NCBI GenBank assembly: GCA_015064725.1
Contig: SVRQ01000007.1
Span: forward strand, 1 to 64,000
Reading direction: 5' to 3'
Length of the DNA: 64,000 nt
Source of the DNA: Oscillospiraceae bacterium
GTDB taxonomy: Bacteria; Bacillota; Clostridia; Oscillospirales; CAG-272
Shown here: positions 33,218-41,194 of the stretch, piece after piece
Layout of the letters: every line of letters begins with the position of its first letter
Numbering within the stretch: position 1 is the stretch's first letter
Translations under genes and position numbers: made by a program
Notes under the pieces: model-generated
Told to the model about the DNA's origin: nothing
Seen by the model: only the letters and a program-made list of their open reading frames with translations
Database searches by the model: none

Positions 33218-34033
33218 TCAGGGTCTTATGTTTTCAAATATTATGGCTTTGAATTTTCCTTCTGCGTTTTTCTTGTCCTCTTCGCTGCGGATGGTCCACG
33301 CGACGGGATAGCCGCCGAGCGCGCGTGACACCTTGAAAGAAGGCTCTTTCCTTCCGTTTACGTCATAAGCTATAAAGTTGGGACGTGCGAGGAAAGAAAG
33401 AAGCATATTGGTAAGGAGAAAATCCTTTGCTTTCTGTGCAAAATTTTTTCCGTTTTTCATTTTGCAGGAGAGCTGACCGCGAACGGAGGACGGCACGTTT
33501 TTGCGCCACCACTTAACGTAAAAGGGGTTGAAGGATTCCATACACCATTTGCCGTTATAGCTTTCGAGCATTTTTGCGGTAAGCTTGCAAACGCGGGTAT
33601 CTTTTACCTTTGTTCCTTTTATTTCTATTATAAGCGGCGCTCTGCCGTTTATAATAGAAAGCGTTTCTTCAAGTGAGGGAATATGCTCTTGCGTTCCTGC
33701 GAGCGTAAGCGCTTGCAGCTCTGCAAGAGTTTTTTCCTCAACTCCCTCTTTGATGCCGCACATACGCTCAAGCGTGTCATCGTGGAAAACCACAAGCTTT
33801 TCGTCCGCAGTAATGTGAACGTCAAACTCTATGCCGTAGCCGTGCTTGCAGGCAAGGTCAAATGCCGCAAGAGAGTTTTCCGGCACACCGCCGCCGTGAA
33901 GACCGCGGTGTGCGAAGGATTTTTGATCTGCAAAAAATTCTTCCGTTTTTTTGCTTTTTTTCGGGAAAATAAGAAAGATATAAAGCAACGTGAGAAAAAC
34001 GAGCATTCCCGCTATAATATAAAGGAAGATCAT
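33218..34033 (-). CDS. Membrane-anchored glycerophosphodiester phosphodiesterase
   Basis: Cleaves glycerophosphodiesters to glycerol-3-phosphate and an alcohol. A single membrane anchor (1-23) precedes the catalytic barrel with FAHRGLHGGGVPENSLAAF, EFDVHITADEKLVVFHDDTLER and IEIKG, all conserved in the family. The 271-residue length is normal. It overlaps the MFS gene by ATGA with GGAGG inside that gene's end, so they are coupled. The anchored enzyme could act on lipid or teichoic-acid headgroups outside or on imported diesters inside. Confidence 0.92.
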   Translation of the reverse strand: MIFLYIIAGMLVFLTLLYIFLIFPKKSKKTEEFFADQKSFAHRGLHGGGVPENSLAAFDLACKHGYGIEFDVHITADEKLVVFHDDTLERMCGIKEGVEEKTLAELQALTLAGTQEHIPSLEETLSIINGRAPLIIEIKGTKVKDTRVCKLTAKMLESYNGKWCMESFNPFYVKWWRKNVPSSVRGQLSCKMKNGKNFAQKAKDFLLTNMLLSFLARPNFIAYDVNGRKEPSFKVSRALGGYPVAWTIRSEEDKKNAEGKFKAIIFENIRP

Positions 34034-35547
34034 TTTTTAGCCTCCGCTTTTTCGGGTGCGGAATCTCCGTGCTTAACGAAGAGCATCGTAAAGAATGCGA
34101 GGAAGACGAATATAGTTGCGTAGATGAAAAGGGAAGTCATCTTTATATCCATAAAGAAGCCGCTGAAGATGGGGGTAATAGTCTGCGCCGCCATACTTGC
34201 CGTATAGTAAAAGCCTGTATATTTACCTACGTCACCGCCGCGGGAAAGCTCAACGACCATAGGATAGGAGTTTACGCTGATCGTTGCCCAGCCCACACCC
34301 GCCATTGTGAAGAGGATGTTCATTACGAGCATAGAAGAGCCGCTTCTCATAAACGATGCAATGAGAAATGCTGTGCCGAGGAGGATGATACCGCCCATAA
34401 GGGTTTTCTTTCTGCCGATCTTGGAAGAGATTATACCTATAGGAAGATAAGCAACTATCGCCGCCGCACTCGCTATTGTAAGCGTCATATTGTAGTCAAG
34501 ACCGAGGACTGCGGAGGCATAGATGGAATATTTGCTTGTTACCGCGTTGTAGCCCATAAACCAGAGGACTACGGATGCGAGGATGAGGAAGAGGGAAGCA
34601 ATCTCTTTCTTTGAAAGCTTGCGGGAGCCGCTTTGCGCGTCCTCGTCCGAAACTTCATCTATTCCGAGGCGTGCGCTTTCTTCCTGCATTTCGCGGGCGA
34701 ACTTGGGCTCGTTTACCGTAAACTTGAAGACGATAAGGGAGATGAGCATTATTGCAACGACAACGGTAAAGAACGGGGTATAGCTCATAAGCGCGTTTTC
34801 GCTCTTGCCCGTGCCGAATACCATACCGAGTATGAGCACGATGATGCCGCCGAGCGCACCCATAAGATTTATTACGGCGTTAGCCTTGGAGCGCAGCGGT
34901 TTTATCGTTACGTCGGGCATAAGGGCAACAGCGGGGGAACGGAAGGTTGCCATAGAAATAAGCGTGAGGAAAAGCACCGCCATAAAAATGATGAGCGCGG
35001 AGGGGTTTTCTCTTGTTGTTTTTTGCGCGTAAGCCTGGCGCGCGGGAACGACGTAATTTGTGTAATCCGCGTTTATACCGCCGTTTTCATCGTACATAGG
35101 AATAGCGGCAAAAGCTTCCTTGGAGAATTTGTCCTGTATTACAACGGTTTCGCCCGTATCCGTTGTCTTTATGGTAAGGTCTGCATCATAGAGGACGGAC
35201 TGCGCACCGGCGGAGGTGGGCGCAACGGACTCTATTTTTGCAAGCTGTGCGTTGTCCGCAAAGCTCATGCAGATAAATACCGCACAGGCAACTACCGTGC
35301 CGATAAGGATGAACGGAGTGCGTTTGCCTTTTTTGCTTTTGCATTTGTCGGAAAGAGCGCCGAAAAGCGGGAGCATAAAGAGCGCAAGAATGTTATCCAG
35401 CGCCATTATCGCGCCGGAGATCGTTTGGCTCAGACCAAATTTGTCCGTGAGTATTTTGGGGATGATGGTATCGTAAGCCTGCCAAAACGTGCAGATAAGG
35501 AAGAAGGCGAAGCCTACGAAAAAGGTGCGCTTGTAGTTCAGTTTCAT
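34030..35547 (-). CDS. Major facilitator transporter (GPH/SLC45-like)
   Basis: A 12-helix transporter of 505 residues with a ~90-residue insertion between helices 4 and 5 (about 100-190), MFS signatures (GALSDKCKSKKGKRTPF at the 2-3 loop, GIISSKIGRKK at the 8-9 loop) and a charged C-tail. The family often carries sugars or glycosides with cations; the substrate is unknown here. The coupling to GDPD suggests glycerophosphodiester or polyol uptake, which is inference. GGAGG precedes the ATG. Confidence 0.87.
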   Translation of the reverse strand: MKLNYKRTFFVGFAFFLICTFWQAYDTIIPKILTDKFGLSQTISGAIMALDNILALFMLPLFGALSDKCKSKKGKRTPFILIGTVVACAVFICMSFADNAQLAKIESVAPTSAGAQSVLYDADLTIKTTDTGETVVIQDKFSKEAFAAIPMYDENGGINADYTNYVVPARQAYAQKTTRENPSALIIFMAVLFLTLISMATFRSPAVALMPDVTIKPLRSKANAVINLMGALGGIIVLILGMVFGTGKSENALMSYTPFFTVVVAIMLISLIVFKFTVNEPKFAREMQEESARLGIDEVSDEDAQSGSRKLSKKEIASLFLILASVVLWFMGYNAVTSKYSIYASAVLGLDYNMTLTIASAAAIVAYLPIGIISSKIGRKKTLMGGIILLGTAFLIASFMRSGSSMLVMNILFTMAGVGWATISVNSYPMVVELSRGGDVGKYTGFYYTASMAAQTITPIFSGFFMDIKMTSLFIYATIFVFLAFFTMLFVKHGDSAPEKAEAKK

Positions 35548-35580
35548 ACTGTCCTCCTGATTTGTTGTATGTTTGATACT

Positions 35581-35610
35581 ATTTTAACACATTTTGAGAG
35601 CATATTGCAA
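35581..35610 (-). promoter_or_regulatory. Promoter of the MFS-GDPD operon
   Basis: Minus strand TTGCAA (35610-35605), 18 bases, TAAAAT (35586-35581). Confidence 0.6.
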
Positions 35611-35640
35611 GAGGAAGACGTATATATTGAAAATTTATAA

Positions 35641-35871
35641 TTATTTTTGATATTTTGGCAAAAATTCGCTTCCCGTTATAAGATAGTGGATGGAAACATC
35701 AAAATAATCGGAGAGAAGTATGAGCATTTGTATATCGGGGCAGCGTTTGCCGTTTTCGTAATAGGAGAGTGCTTCTCGGCTTATGTTGAGGTCGAGAGCG
35801 ACCTTTTGCTGGGTGAGCCCTTTTTGTATGCGTATCTCTTTAAGACCTTTCATTTCGATGTTTTTTTCCAT
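35641..35871 (-). CDS. Small XRE-family transcriptional regulator
   Basis: A 76-residue, single-domain helix-turn-helix protein (LTQQKVALDLNISREALSYYENG) of the type that represses its own and neighbouring promoters. It faces away from the three DUF4190-like genes, with twin inverted-repeat operators in between. AAAGGG lies 6 bases before the ATG. The most natural reading is that this protein binds those operators and switches the cassette; that is an inference from position and the operator geometry. Confidence 0.88.
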   Translation of the reverse strand: MEKNIEMKGLKEIRIQKGLTQQKVALDLNISREALSYYENGKRCPDIQMLILLSDYFDVSIHYLITGSEFLPKYQK

Positions 35872-35940
35872 TTTAAACCCTTTCTTTTGTCGAATTTATT
35901 TTGTTTTTGATAAATAAAAAAGAATTTTGTAAATTTTCTA

Positions 35941-35969
35941 TTGACAATATTGTAACAATTTGTTACTAT
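35941..35969 (+). promoter_or_regulatory. Promoter of the DUF4190-like cassette
   Basis: TTGACA (35941-35946), 17 bases, TACTAT (35964-35969). Operator 1 lies inside the spacer and overlaps the -10. Confidence 0.75.
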
Positions 35970-35990
35970 TTATTCGTAACAGTTTGTTAC
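35952..35990. promoter_or_regulatory. Twin inverted-repeat operators GTAACA-N3-TGTTAC
   Basis: Two 15-bp palindromes at 35952-35966 and 35976-35990, centres 24 bases apart, with identical arms. One sits between -35 and -10 and the other over the start region, ideal for repression by a dimeric HTH protein. Confidence 0.8.
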
Positions 35991-36138
35991 AATAAAAGGT
36001 TAGGTATAAATACAATGTAAAAAAGGCTGAGATTGAAAGAGGGCGGTCGCTAAGGCCTAACGTATCTTTCACGCTAATATTCAAGTACATATGCGGTAAA
36101 ACCGCTTTGTAATATATTATTTAAAGGAGATTTAAAAA
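35991..36138 (+). other. Leader of the DUF4190-like cassette
   Basis: About 150 nt between promoter and first gene. GGTTAGG and CCTAACG segments (about 35998 and 36055) could pair, but I see no recognised riboswitch. It ends in AAAGGAG before the ATG. Confidence 0.4.
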
Positions 36139-36459
36139 ATGACAGCAAAAGCAAAAGTTTTTTCAAGTTTTGTTATGAGCATCGTTGCTATCGTGTTCGG
36201 TTGCCTTCCCGGTATGTTTTCCGTCATCGCGCTTCCGATTGCAATAGTTGCGCTCATCTTTTCCATCACGGGCGGCAAGGCTATGAAAGCAAACGGAGAA
36301 GAGTATGGCTTTATCACTCCTTCTCTTATTCTTGGCATTATTGCAACGTCCTTCACGGCAATCACGTTCTTTACTTGCGGTATCTGCCTTGCGTGCAATT
36401 TCTATAAGAGCGTTACGTCTTTCAGTTCGCTTTTTGATATTGCAGACCTTTTGTCTTAA
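36139..36459 (+). CDS. DUF4190-like small membrane protein 1
   Basis: The first of three tandem relatives. The 106-residue protein has three membrane segments: about 5-27 (FVMSIVAIVFGCLPGMFSVI), 28-45 and 56-88, ending in the TAITFFTCGIC motif shared by all three. It is the most diverged copy and has no GKGK opening. AAAGGAG precedes the ATG. No catalytic residues are evident. Function is unknown; the arrangement under a dedicated XRE-controlled promoter suggests a condition-dependent membrane role. Confidence 0.75.
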   Translation: MTAKAKVFSSFVMSIVAIVFGCLPGMFSVIALPIAIVALIFSITGGKAMKANGEEYGFITPSLILGIIATSFTAITFFTCGICLACNFYKSVTSFSSLFDIADLLS

Positions 36460-36500
36460 CAACAATTTTAGTTTTAACAATTTGAAAGGAATTATTAAAA

Positions 36501-36836
36501 ATGGGAAAAGGAAAAGTTATAGCTGGCTTTGTTATGGGTATTGTAGGCATCGTAATGGGATGTATGGGCACGCTCTTCTCTATACTCGGACTTCCCGTAG
36601 CTGTGATCGGTCTTGTCCTTTCCGTTAACGGCGGAAAGCAACAGCGCGCAGCGGGAATAAAATCCGGTCTTGCAACAGCCGGTCTTGTGCTCGGCATAAT
36701 AGCCGTGGTGTTTACCGGTATCACGTTCTTCACGTGTGGCATTTGCACACTTTGCGTTATAGGCTCCGCGGCTTCCGCCTCTGCTATGGGTTGGGAAGAA
36801 ATAATGGAAGAGCTTATGGAAAGTATGTTCTTTTAA
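36501..36836 (+). CDS. DUF4190-like small membrane protein 2
   Basis: A 111-residue paralogue beginning MGKGKVIAGFVMGIVGIV with KSGLATAGLVLGIIAVVFTGITFFTC, nearly the same as copy 3 over its first 85 residues, then a distinct acidic C-tail (WEEIMEELMESMFF). GAAAGGAA precedes the ATG. The acidic amphipathic tail is unlike its neighbours and may make a contact with a partner. Confidence 0.75.
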   Translation: MGKGKVIAGFVMGIVGIVMGCMGTLFSILGLPVAVIGLVLSVNGGKQQRAAGIKSGLATAGLVLGIIAVVFTGITFFTCGICTLCVIGSAASASAMGWEEIMEELMESMFF

Positions 36837-36893
36837 TACTGTACAAACGCCTATTGGCTTTGTAATATAATTTTTTGAAAGGAGATATTAAAA

Positions 36894-37187
36894 ATGGGAA
36901 AAGGTAAGATCATTGCCGGCTTCGTTATGGGTATCGTCGGCATAGTTTTCGGATTTCTTAACGGCTGGTTCTCCGTATTCGGTCTTCCCGTTGCTATCGT
37001 AGGTCTTGTTCTCTCCGTAGCGGGCGGCAAGCAGGCTCGCGCGGCAGGTCAGAAATCCGGTCTTGCAACGGCAGGCCTTGTGCTCGGCATCATTGCTGTT
37101 GTATTCACGGCTATCACATTCTTTACTTGCGGCATCTGCATCCTCTGCACAGCAGGTACAGTTGGTTCTCTCGGCAGTCTTGTATAA
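36894..37187 (+). CDS. DUF4190-like small membrane protein 3
   Basis: A 97-residue paralogue most alike to copy 2 (MGKGKIIAGFVMGIVGIV; GKQARAAGQKSGLATAGLVLGI; TFFTCGIC). GAAAGGAG precedes the ATG. The three copies clearly arose by tandem duplication. The Lgt-like gene starts 9 bases after this stop with almost no ribosome site, implying coupled translation and one transcript. Confidence 0.75.
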   Translation: MGKGKIIAGFVMGIVGIVFGFLNGWFSVFGLPVAIVGLVLSVAGGKQARAAGQKSGLATAGLVLGIIAVVFTAITFFTCGICILCTAGTVGSLGSLV

Positions 37188-37196
37188 TATTTTTCT

Positions 37197-37964
37197 ATGA
37201 ATAATATTATAAATATTTTCGGCAAGGAAATTCCTCTTTATGGTCTGCTCTTTTTTGCGGGCATAATACTTGCTTCGTGTGCGGCACTTCCGCTTGCGAA
37301 GAAAAGAGGATTCGATCTTTACGATATTGCCGCATCTGCGGCATATGCGATGATAGGCGCGATAGTGGGGGCAAAGCTTTTATTTATAGTTGTTTCCATA
37401 AAAGAAATAATCGAGCTTGAGCTTTCGCTTTTGGCTATAATAAAAGGCGGCTTTGTTTTCTACGGCGGGCTTATCGGCGGTGCTATAGGTATTTTGATAT
37501 ACATAAAACAATACCGATTAGACCCGAGCGTATTCGATATTTATGCGGCTGTTTTGCCGCTGGGACACGCGCTCGGTCGGGTAGGGTGTTTTTTTGCGGG
37601 ATGTTGCTACGGTATTCCACACGATGGTTTTGCGAGTGTTGTTTATACAAGTACAATGGGACTTACTCCGCTTAACGAGCCCTTGCTCGCAATACAGCTA
37701 ATAGAGGCGGCTTGTCTGCTACTTCTGTTTGCGGTGCAAATATTGGTCTTTTGCCTTTCGAAAAGGGATGCGAAGGGCTTACAGACATCTCTTTATCTTT
37801 GCATATATCCTGTTATGCGATTTGTGTTGGAATTTTTCAGGGGTGACCGCGAAAGAGGCATACTTCTCGGACTTTCCACTGCACAGTGGGTCAGCATAGC
37901 GATATTTGCATTAACGTGGATATTTATTATCCGAAAAAAGATAAAGGAAACAAACTCCATATAA
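37197..37964 (+). CDS. Lgt-like diacylglyceryl transferase family membrane protein
   Basis: Lgt moves diacylglycerol from phosphatidylglycerol to lipoprotein cysteines. The 255-residue protein has seven or so membrane helices and the family blocks FVFYGGLIGG, GHALGRVGCFFAGCCYG and MRFVLEFFRGDRERG. The signature deviates from classical Lgt (GRxGNFxNxExxG): the Asn after GRxG is Cys and two more Cys follow. This variant is common in Clostridia and may use a different acceptor. It is last in the XRE-controlled cassette. Confidence 0.8.
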   Translation: MNNIINIFGKEIPLYGLLFFAGIILASCAALPLAKKRGFDLYDIAASAAYAMIGAIVGAKLLFIVVSIKEIIELELSLLAIIKGGFVFYGGLIGGAIGILIYIKQYRLDPSVFDIYAAVLPLGHALGRVGCFFAGCCYGIPHDGFASVVYTSTMGLTPLNEPLLAIQLIEAACLLLLFAVQILVFCLSKRDAKGLQTSLYLCIYPVMRFVLEFFRGDRERGILLGLSTAQWVSIAIFALTWIFIIRKKIKETNSI

Positions 37965-38006
37965 AATAAAAATACAGCCGTTTTTCCTGTGCGGCTGTAT
38001 TTTTAT
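37948..38006. repeat. 59-bp direct repeat, left copy (includes the terminator)
   Basis: Contains the last codons of the Lgt-like gene and its terminator hairpin AATACAGCCG...CGGCTGTATT. It is repeated at 39566-39624 with 57 of 59 bases the same. Confidence 0.85.
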
Positions 38007-38036
38007 CACTTAACTTGAATATTGAGGAGATTTTTT

Positions 38037-39524
38037 ATGAAAAGAATATTAGCATTTTTATTGATTCTTGCGATGCTTTTTGGAAGCGTATGCACGCTTG
38101 CTTCCTGCGGCGATGGCAATGTAAATGACAAAACAAACGTTGAAGGTAATGATAAAGAAACATCCAAGGACAAGAACAAAGGAAACAACAAAAAAGAAAA
38201 CAAGTATGCTAACATTAAAATTATTGTTGGTGCATATGATGACGTTTACGTTTATCAGAATTATAATGGGAAATACGGTCTTTTAAGTCCTGATGGAGAG
38301 ATCATATACGATGGATTTTATTTGTACCAAACATTCAGCGAGAATAGCAATTACATATCGTGCCATAACGGCAGCAGCACTATGAATGTTAAAGTTTCCT
38401 CAATTTTGGACAAAAACGGAAAAACCGTGCTGGAAGTGGGCGAAGATAACATTGAATTTATCAGCGAGATCACTCAGGGAAGAATATTGGCATACAAGAT
38501 GACGGATGAACGCCCTTCCGGAAAAACATACGATCTGATATGTTATTCCGCAAAGGATATGTCGGAGGTTTTCAGAATAAAAGGACGTACATCAATCGGC
38601 TACTATGATGATTTTGACGGATATGGATATCTTTGCGTTGATGATTATTATGATATAGAGTCAGTAAGTTACTCAAAAGATGATATGTATATTGATATCA
38701 ACGGAAATAAGTATAGACATTATCGTTATCAGAATGGAATTTATGTTGCGGAAAAATTCGGAAAACAATTTTCGGAATTACCTGCGGTACCTGGAATTGA
38801 AGAAACGATAGATAGCTATGCTTGGCTCAAATTGGCTGAATCATACAGCGAATATAAAAATTCGCCTTATAATACACGAGAATATGCGGTTGGAGCAACA
38901 AAAAATACCCTCGGTCAAATAGCAACGCTTTATATGAAAAACACCGCGGAATGGTGTGCCACAATGGATAAAAACGGAAAGATACTTATGGAACCGACGA
39001 AAGATATTATGCTTAAATATGAGTATAATAATTGGGGTACGGTTACTAAATGTTTTACTTTTTCAAATGACCTTTGCTGTGCTTATCAGCCGTCCAGCGG
39101 TTTATGGGGCTATGTAGATCCTTACGGAACTTGGAAAATCAAACCTCAGTATAATAAGGTAACTACGTTTTCGTATGACGGTCTTGCCGTTGTTGACGAT
39201 CTTATTGTTATCAATACCAAAGGAAAAGTCGTTTTGGATATATCCGATACTGGAGATATATATCCTTTGGAAGGAAAGTATAAGCGTTCGGGAGCGTATT
39301 CTTCGCTTTATCTCACTTTTTCAAAAGATGGAACCGTTGTTTCCACCGAAAGCGGTTATGGTTATACTTCTAATAAGACCGGAAGCTATGAACTTCACGG
39401 AGATTCTTTGATAATAGACGATTTTGGATACACCGCTGTATTGAGCGAGGGAACGCACACGTTTGAGAAAAGTGGGGACAATATCTATATTGATGGAAAC
39501 TTGTGGGTACGTGTTGAGGATTAA
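38037..39524 (+). CDS. WG-repeat lipoprotein
   Basis: A secreted, lipid-anchored protein (lipobox LASC, Cys about 23) with a Lys/Asn/Glu-rich linker and WG-type repeats (KYGLLSPDGEIIYDGFY near 80 and LWGYVDPYGTWKIKPQYNKV near 360), which form small beta structures of unknown function. GAGGAG precedes the ATG at 38037; an upstream in-frame start 15 bases earlier overlaps that site. The gene is noticeably more AT-rich and uses more AT-ending codons than its neighbours, and it is bracketed by 59-bp direct repeats, so it looks like a recent arrival. Confidence 0.8.
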   Translation: MKRILAFLLILAMLFGSVCTLASCGDGNVNDKTNVEGNDKETSKDKNKGNNKKENKYANIKIIVGAYDDVYVYQNYNGKYGLLSPDGEIIYDGFYLYQTFSENSNYISCHNGSSTMNVKVSSILDKNGKTVLEVGEDNIEFISEITQGRILAYKMTDERPSGKTYDLICYSAKDMSEVFRIKGRTSIGYYDDFDGYGYLCVDDYYDIESVSYSKDDMYIDINGNKYRHYRYQNGIYVAEKFGKQFSELPAVPGIEETIDSYAWLKLAESYSEYKNSPYNTREYAVGATKNTLGQIATLYMKNTAEWCATMDKNGKILMEPTKDIMLKYEYNNWGTVTKCFTFSNDLCCAYQPSSGLWGYVDPYGTWKIKPQYNKVTTFSYDGLAVVDDLIVINTKGKVVLDISDTGDIYPLEGKYKRSGAYSSLYLTFSKDGTVVSTESGYGYTSNKTGSYELHGDSLIIDDFGYTAVLSEGTHTFEKSGDNIYIDGNLWVRVED

Positions 39525-39565
39525 ATCTTATTTCTGATATGATTTAAAGTTTATGATTTCGAGCA

Positions 39566-39624
39566 AAACAGACTCCATATAAAATAAAAATACAGCCGTT
39601 TTTCCTGTACGGCTGTATTTTTAT
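39566..39624. repeat. 59-bp direct repeat, right copy (with terminator)
   Basis: Second copy of 37948-38006, including a vestige of the Lgt-like gene's last codons (ACTCCATATAA), which has no coding role here. The hairpin serves as the terminator of the WG-repeat gene. Confidence 0.85.
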
Positions 39625-39636
39625 TTGATTTTTTTC

Positions 39637-39665
39637 TTGCATATCCTTACAAAAAGTATTATACT
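39637..39665 (+). promoter_or_regulatory. Promoter of the methionine operon
   Basis: TTGCAT (39637-39642), 17 bases, TATACT (39660-39665), ~30 nt before the metF ATG. The leader is too short for a SAM, cobalamin or T-box element. Confidence 0.75.
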
Positions 39666-39696
39666 TGAATAAAACGAACAAAAAGGCTGTGATGAT

Positions 39697-40569
39697 ATGA
39701 AACTTACCGAAAAGCTTAAAGACGAAAGACTTTCTCTTTCTTTCGAGGTCTTTCCCCCGAAGACAGATGCAAATTTTGAAAGCGTAAGAACTGCGGTGGA
39801 GCAGATAGCAACGCTCAACCCCGCTTTTATGAGCGTTACGTACGGTGCCGGCGGCGGCACGAGCCGCTATACGCTTGAAATAGCAAAAAATATAAAAATG
39901 AAGCACGGCGTTCCCACGCTTGCGCACCTTACCTGCGTTTCCTCCACAAGGGAAACGGTGAAGGCGAGAATTGCCGATATGAAAGAAGCGGGTATTGAAA
40001 ACGTAATGGCGCTTCGCGGCGACCTCACGCCCGAAATGGAGGGCAAGGATCGCTCCGCTTGGGATTATAAGCACGCAATAGACCTTGTATATGAGCTCCG
40101 CGAAGCAGGATTTTGCATTGGCGGTGCGTGCTATCCGGAGGTCCACCCCGAAAGCGCAAACCAAAAGGACGATATAAAGTATCTCAAAGAAAAGGTTGAC
40201 GCAGGCTGCGAATTTCTTACTACGCAGATGTTTTTCGATAACAATCTGCTCTATAACTTCCTTTATAAGATAAGGGAAGCGGGCATTACCGTTCCCGTTG
40301 TTGCCGGTATTATGCCTATTACAAATGCAAATCAGGTCGAACGTGCAATAAAGCTTTCCGGCTCTTTTATGCCGCAGAGATTCAAGAGCATCGTGGATAA
40401 ATTCGGTTCCGACCCTGCGGCTATGAAGCAGGCGGGAATCGCTTACGCCACGGACCAGATAATAGACCTTTTTGCAAACAATATCACAAACGTACACGTT
40501 TACTCGATGAACAAGCCCGACGTTGCCTTCAAGGTACAGAGCAACCTTTCGGACATCCTCGGAAAATGA
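39697..40569 (+). CDS. metF: 5,10-methylenetetrahydrofolate reductase
   Basis: Reduces methylene-THF to methyl-THF, the methyl donor for methionine synthase. The 290-residue TIM-barrel protein shows LSFEVFPPKT, SVTYGAGGGTSRYT, NVMALRGDL and VVAGIMPI, all characteristic of the family and of FAD binding. AAGGCTG precedes the ATG. It overlaps the next gene by ATGA. Confidence 0.96.
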   Translation: MKLTEKLKDERLSLSFEVFPPKTDANFESVRTAVEQIATLNPAFMSVTYGAGGGTSRYTLEIAKNIKMKHGVPTLAHLTCVSSTRETVKARIADMKEAGIENVMALRGDLTPEMEGKDRSAWDYKHAIDLVYELREAGFCIGGACYPEVHPESANQKDDIKYLKEKVDAGCEFLTTQMFFDNNLLYNFLYKIREAGITVPVVAGIMPITNANQVERAIKLSGSFMPQRFKSIVDKFGSDPAAMKQAGIAYATDQIIDLFANNITNVHVYSMNKPDVAFKVQSNLSDILGK

Positions 40570-41174
40570 GCATACCGATTTATTATAAGAGCTATTCCGC
40601 ACCCGACGTAAACAAAAAAGAGTTGCAGCGTTTTGCGCTTTGCAGTGCGGAGATGGATGCGGAGTCGGAAAAGCTTATTGATAGCTGCATTTCGGAGCTT
40701 TTGCAAGAGCTTTGCTATAAGGTGTGCTACGCTTACTTCCCGATCGCGTTGGACAAAGATGAGCTTGACCTTGGCTTTGCAAGGGTGAAGAGCTCATCTC
40801 TTGCAAAAAATCTTACGGGATGCTCCCATATAGTGCTTTTCGCCGCCACGGTCGGCGCGGGCGCGGACAGGCTTATTTCCAAATATTCGCGCATACAGCC
40901 CGCACGCTCGCACATTATGCAGGCGCTGGGCGCGGAGAGGGTGGAAAGCCTTTGCGACGTTTTCTGCGATGAGATAGGGGCACAGGCGGATAAACGCGGA
41001 TATTGTGTGCGTCCTCGCTTCAGCCCGGGCTACGGAGATCTTTCTCTGGGGCTTCAAAGACAGATATTCGCTACTCTTGACGTAACGCGAAAACTGGGCA
41101 TTGCTCTTAACGAAAGCCTTCTTATGTTCCCTACGAAGTCCGTAACGGCGATTATCGGACTTAAAAAAATCTGA
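40566..41174 (+). CDS. Free-standing MetH activation-domain protein
   Basis: In E. coli MetH the C-terminal domain binds S-adenosylmethionine to remethylate inactive cob(II)alamin. Here that domain is a separate 202-residue protein, with RPRFSPGYGDLSL (the AdoMet-binding R-x-x-x-GY segment) and LLMFPTKSVTAIIGL, both conserved. It lies between metF (4-base overlap) and a MetH that lacks this domain, which is the arrangement expected of a split enzyme. Reactivation by electron transfer from flavodoxin or ferredoxin is inferred. Confidence 0.9.
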   Translation: MSIPIYYKSYSAPDVNKKELQRFALCSAEMDAESEKLIDSCISELLQELCYKVCYAYFPIALDKDELDLGFARVKSSSLAKNLTGCSHIVLFAATVGAGADRLISKYSRIQPARSHIMQALGAERVESLCDVFCDEIGAQADKRGYCVRPRFSPGYGDLSLGLQRQIFATLDVTRKLGIALNESLLMFPTKSVTAIIGLKKI

Positions 41175-41194
41175 TCTCTTTTTGGAGAAGTATT

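Noticed and set aside
36020..36080. GGCTGAGA-like string resembling a TPP riboswitch in the leader of the DUF4190-like cassette
   Set aside because: Only the CTGAGA part is present. The conserved second half with ACCTGATCTGG-type pairing is missing, and the downstream genes have no link to thiamine.
39566..39696. SAM riboswitch, T-box or cobalamin switch before metF
   Set aside because: Only ~30 nt lie between the predicted start point and the ATG, too short for any of these.
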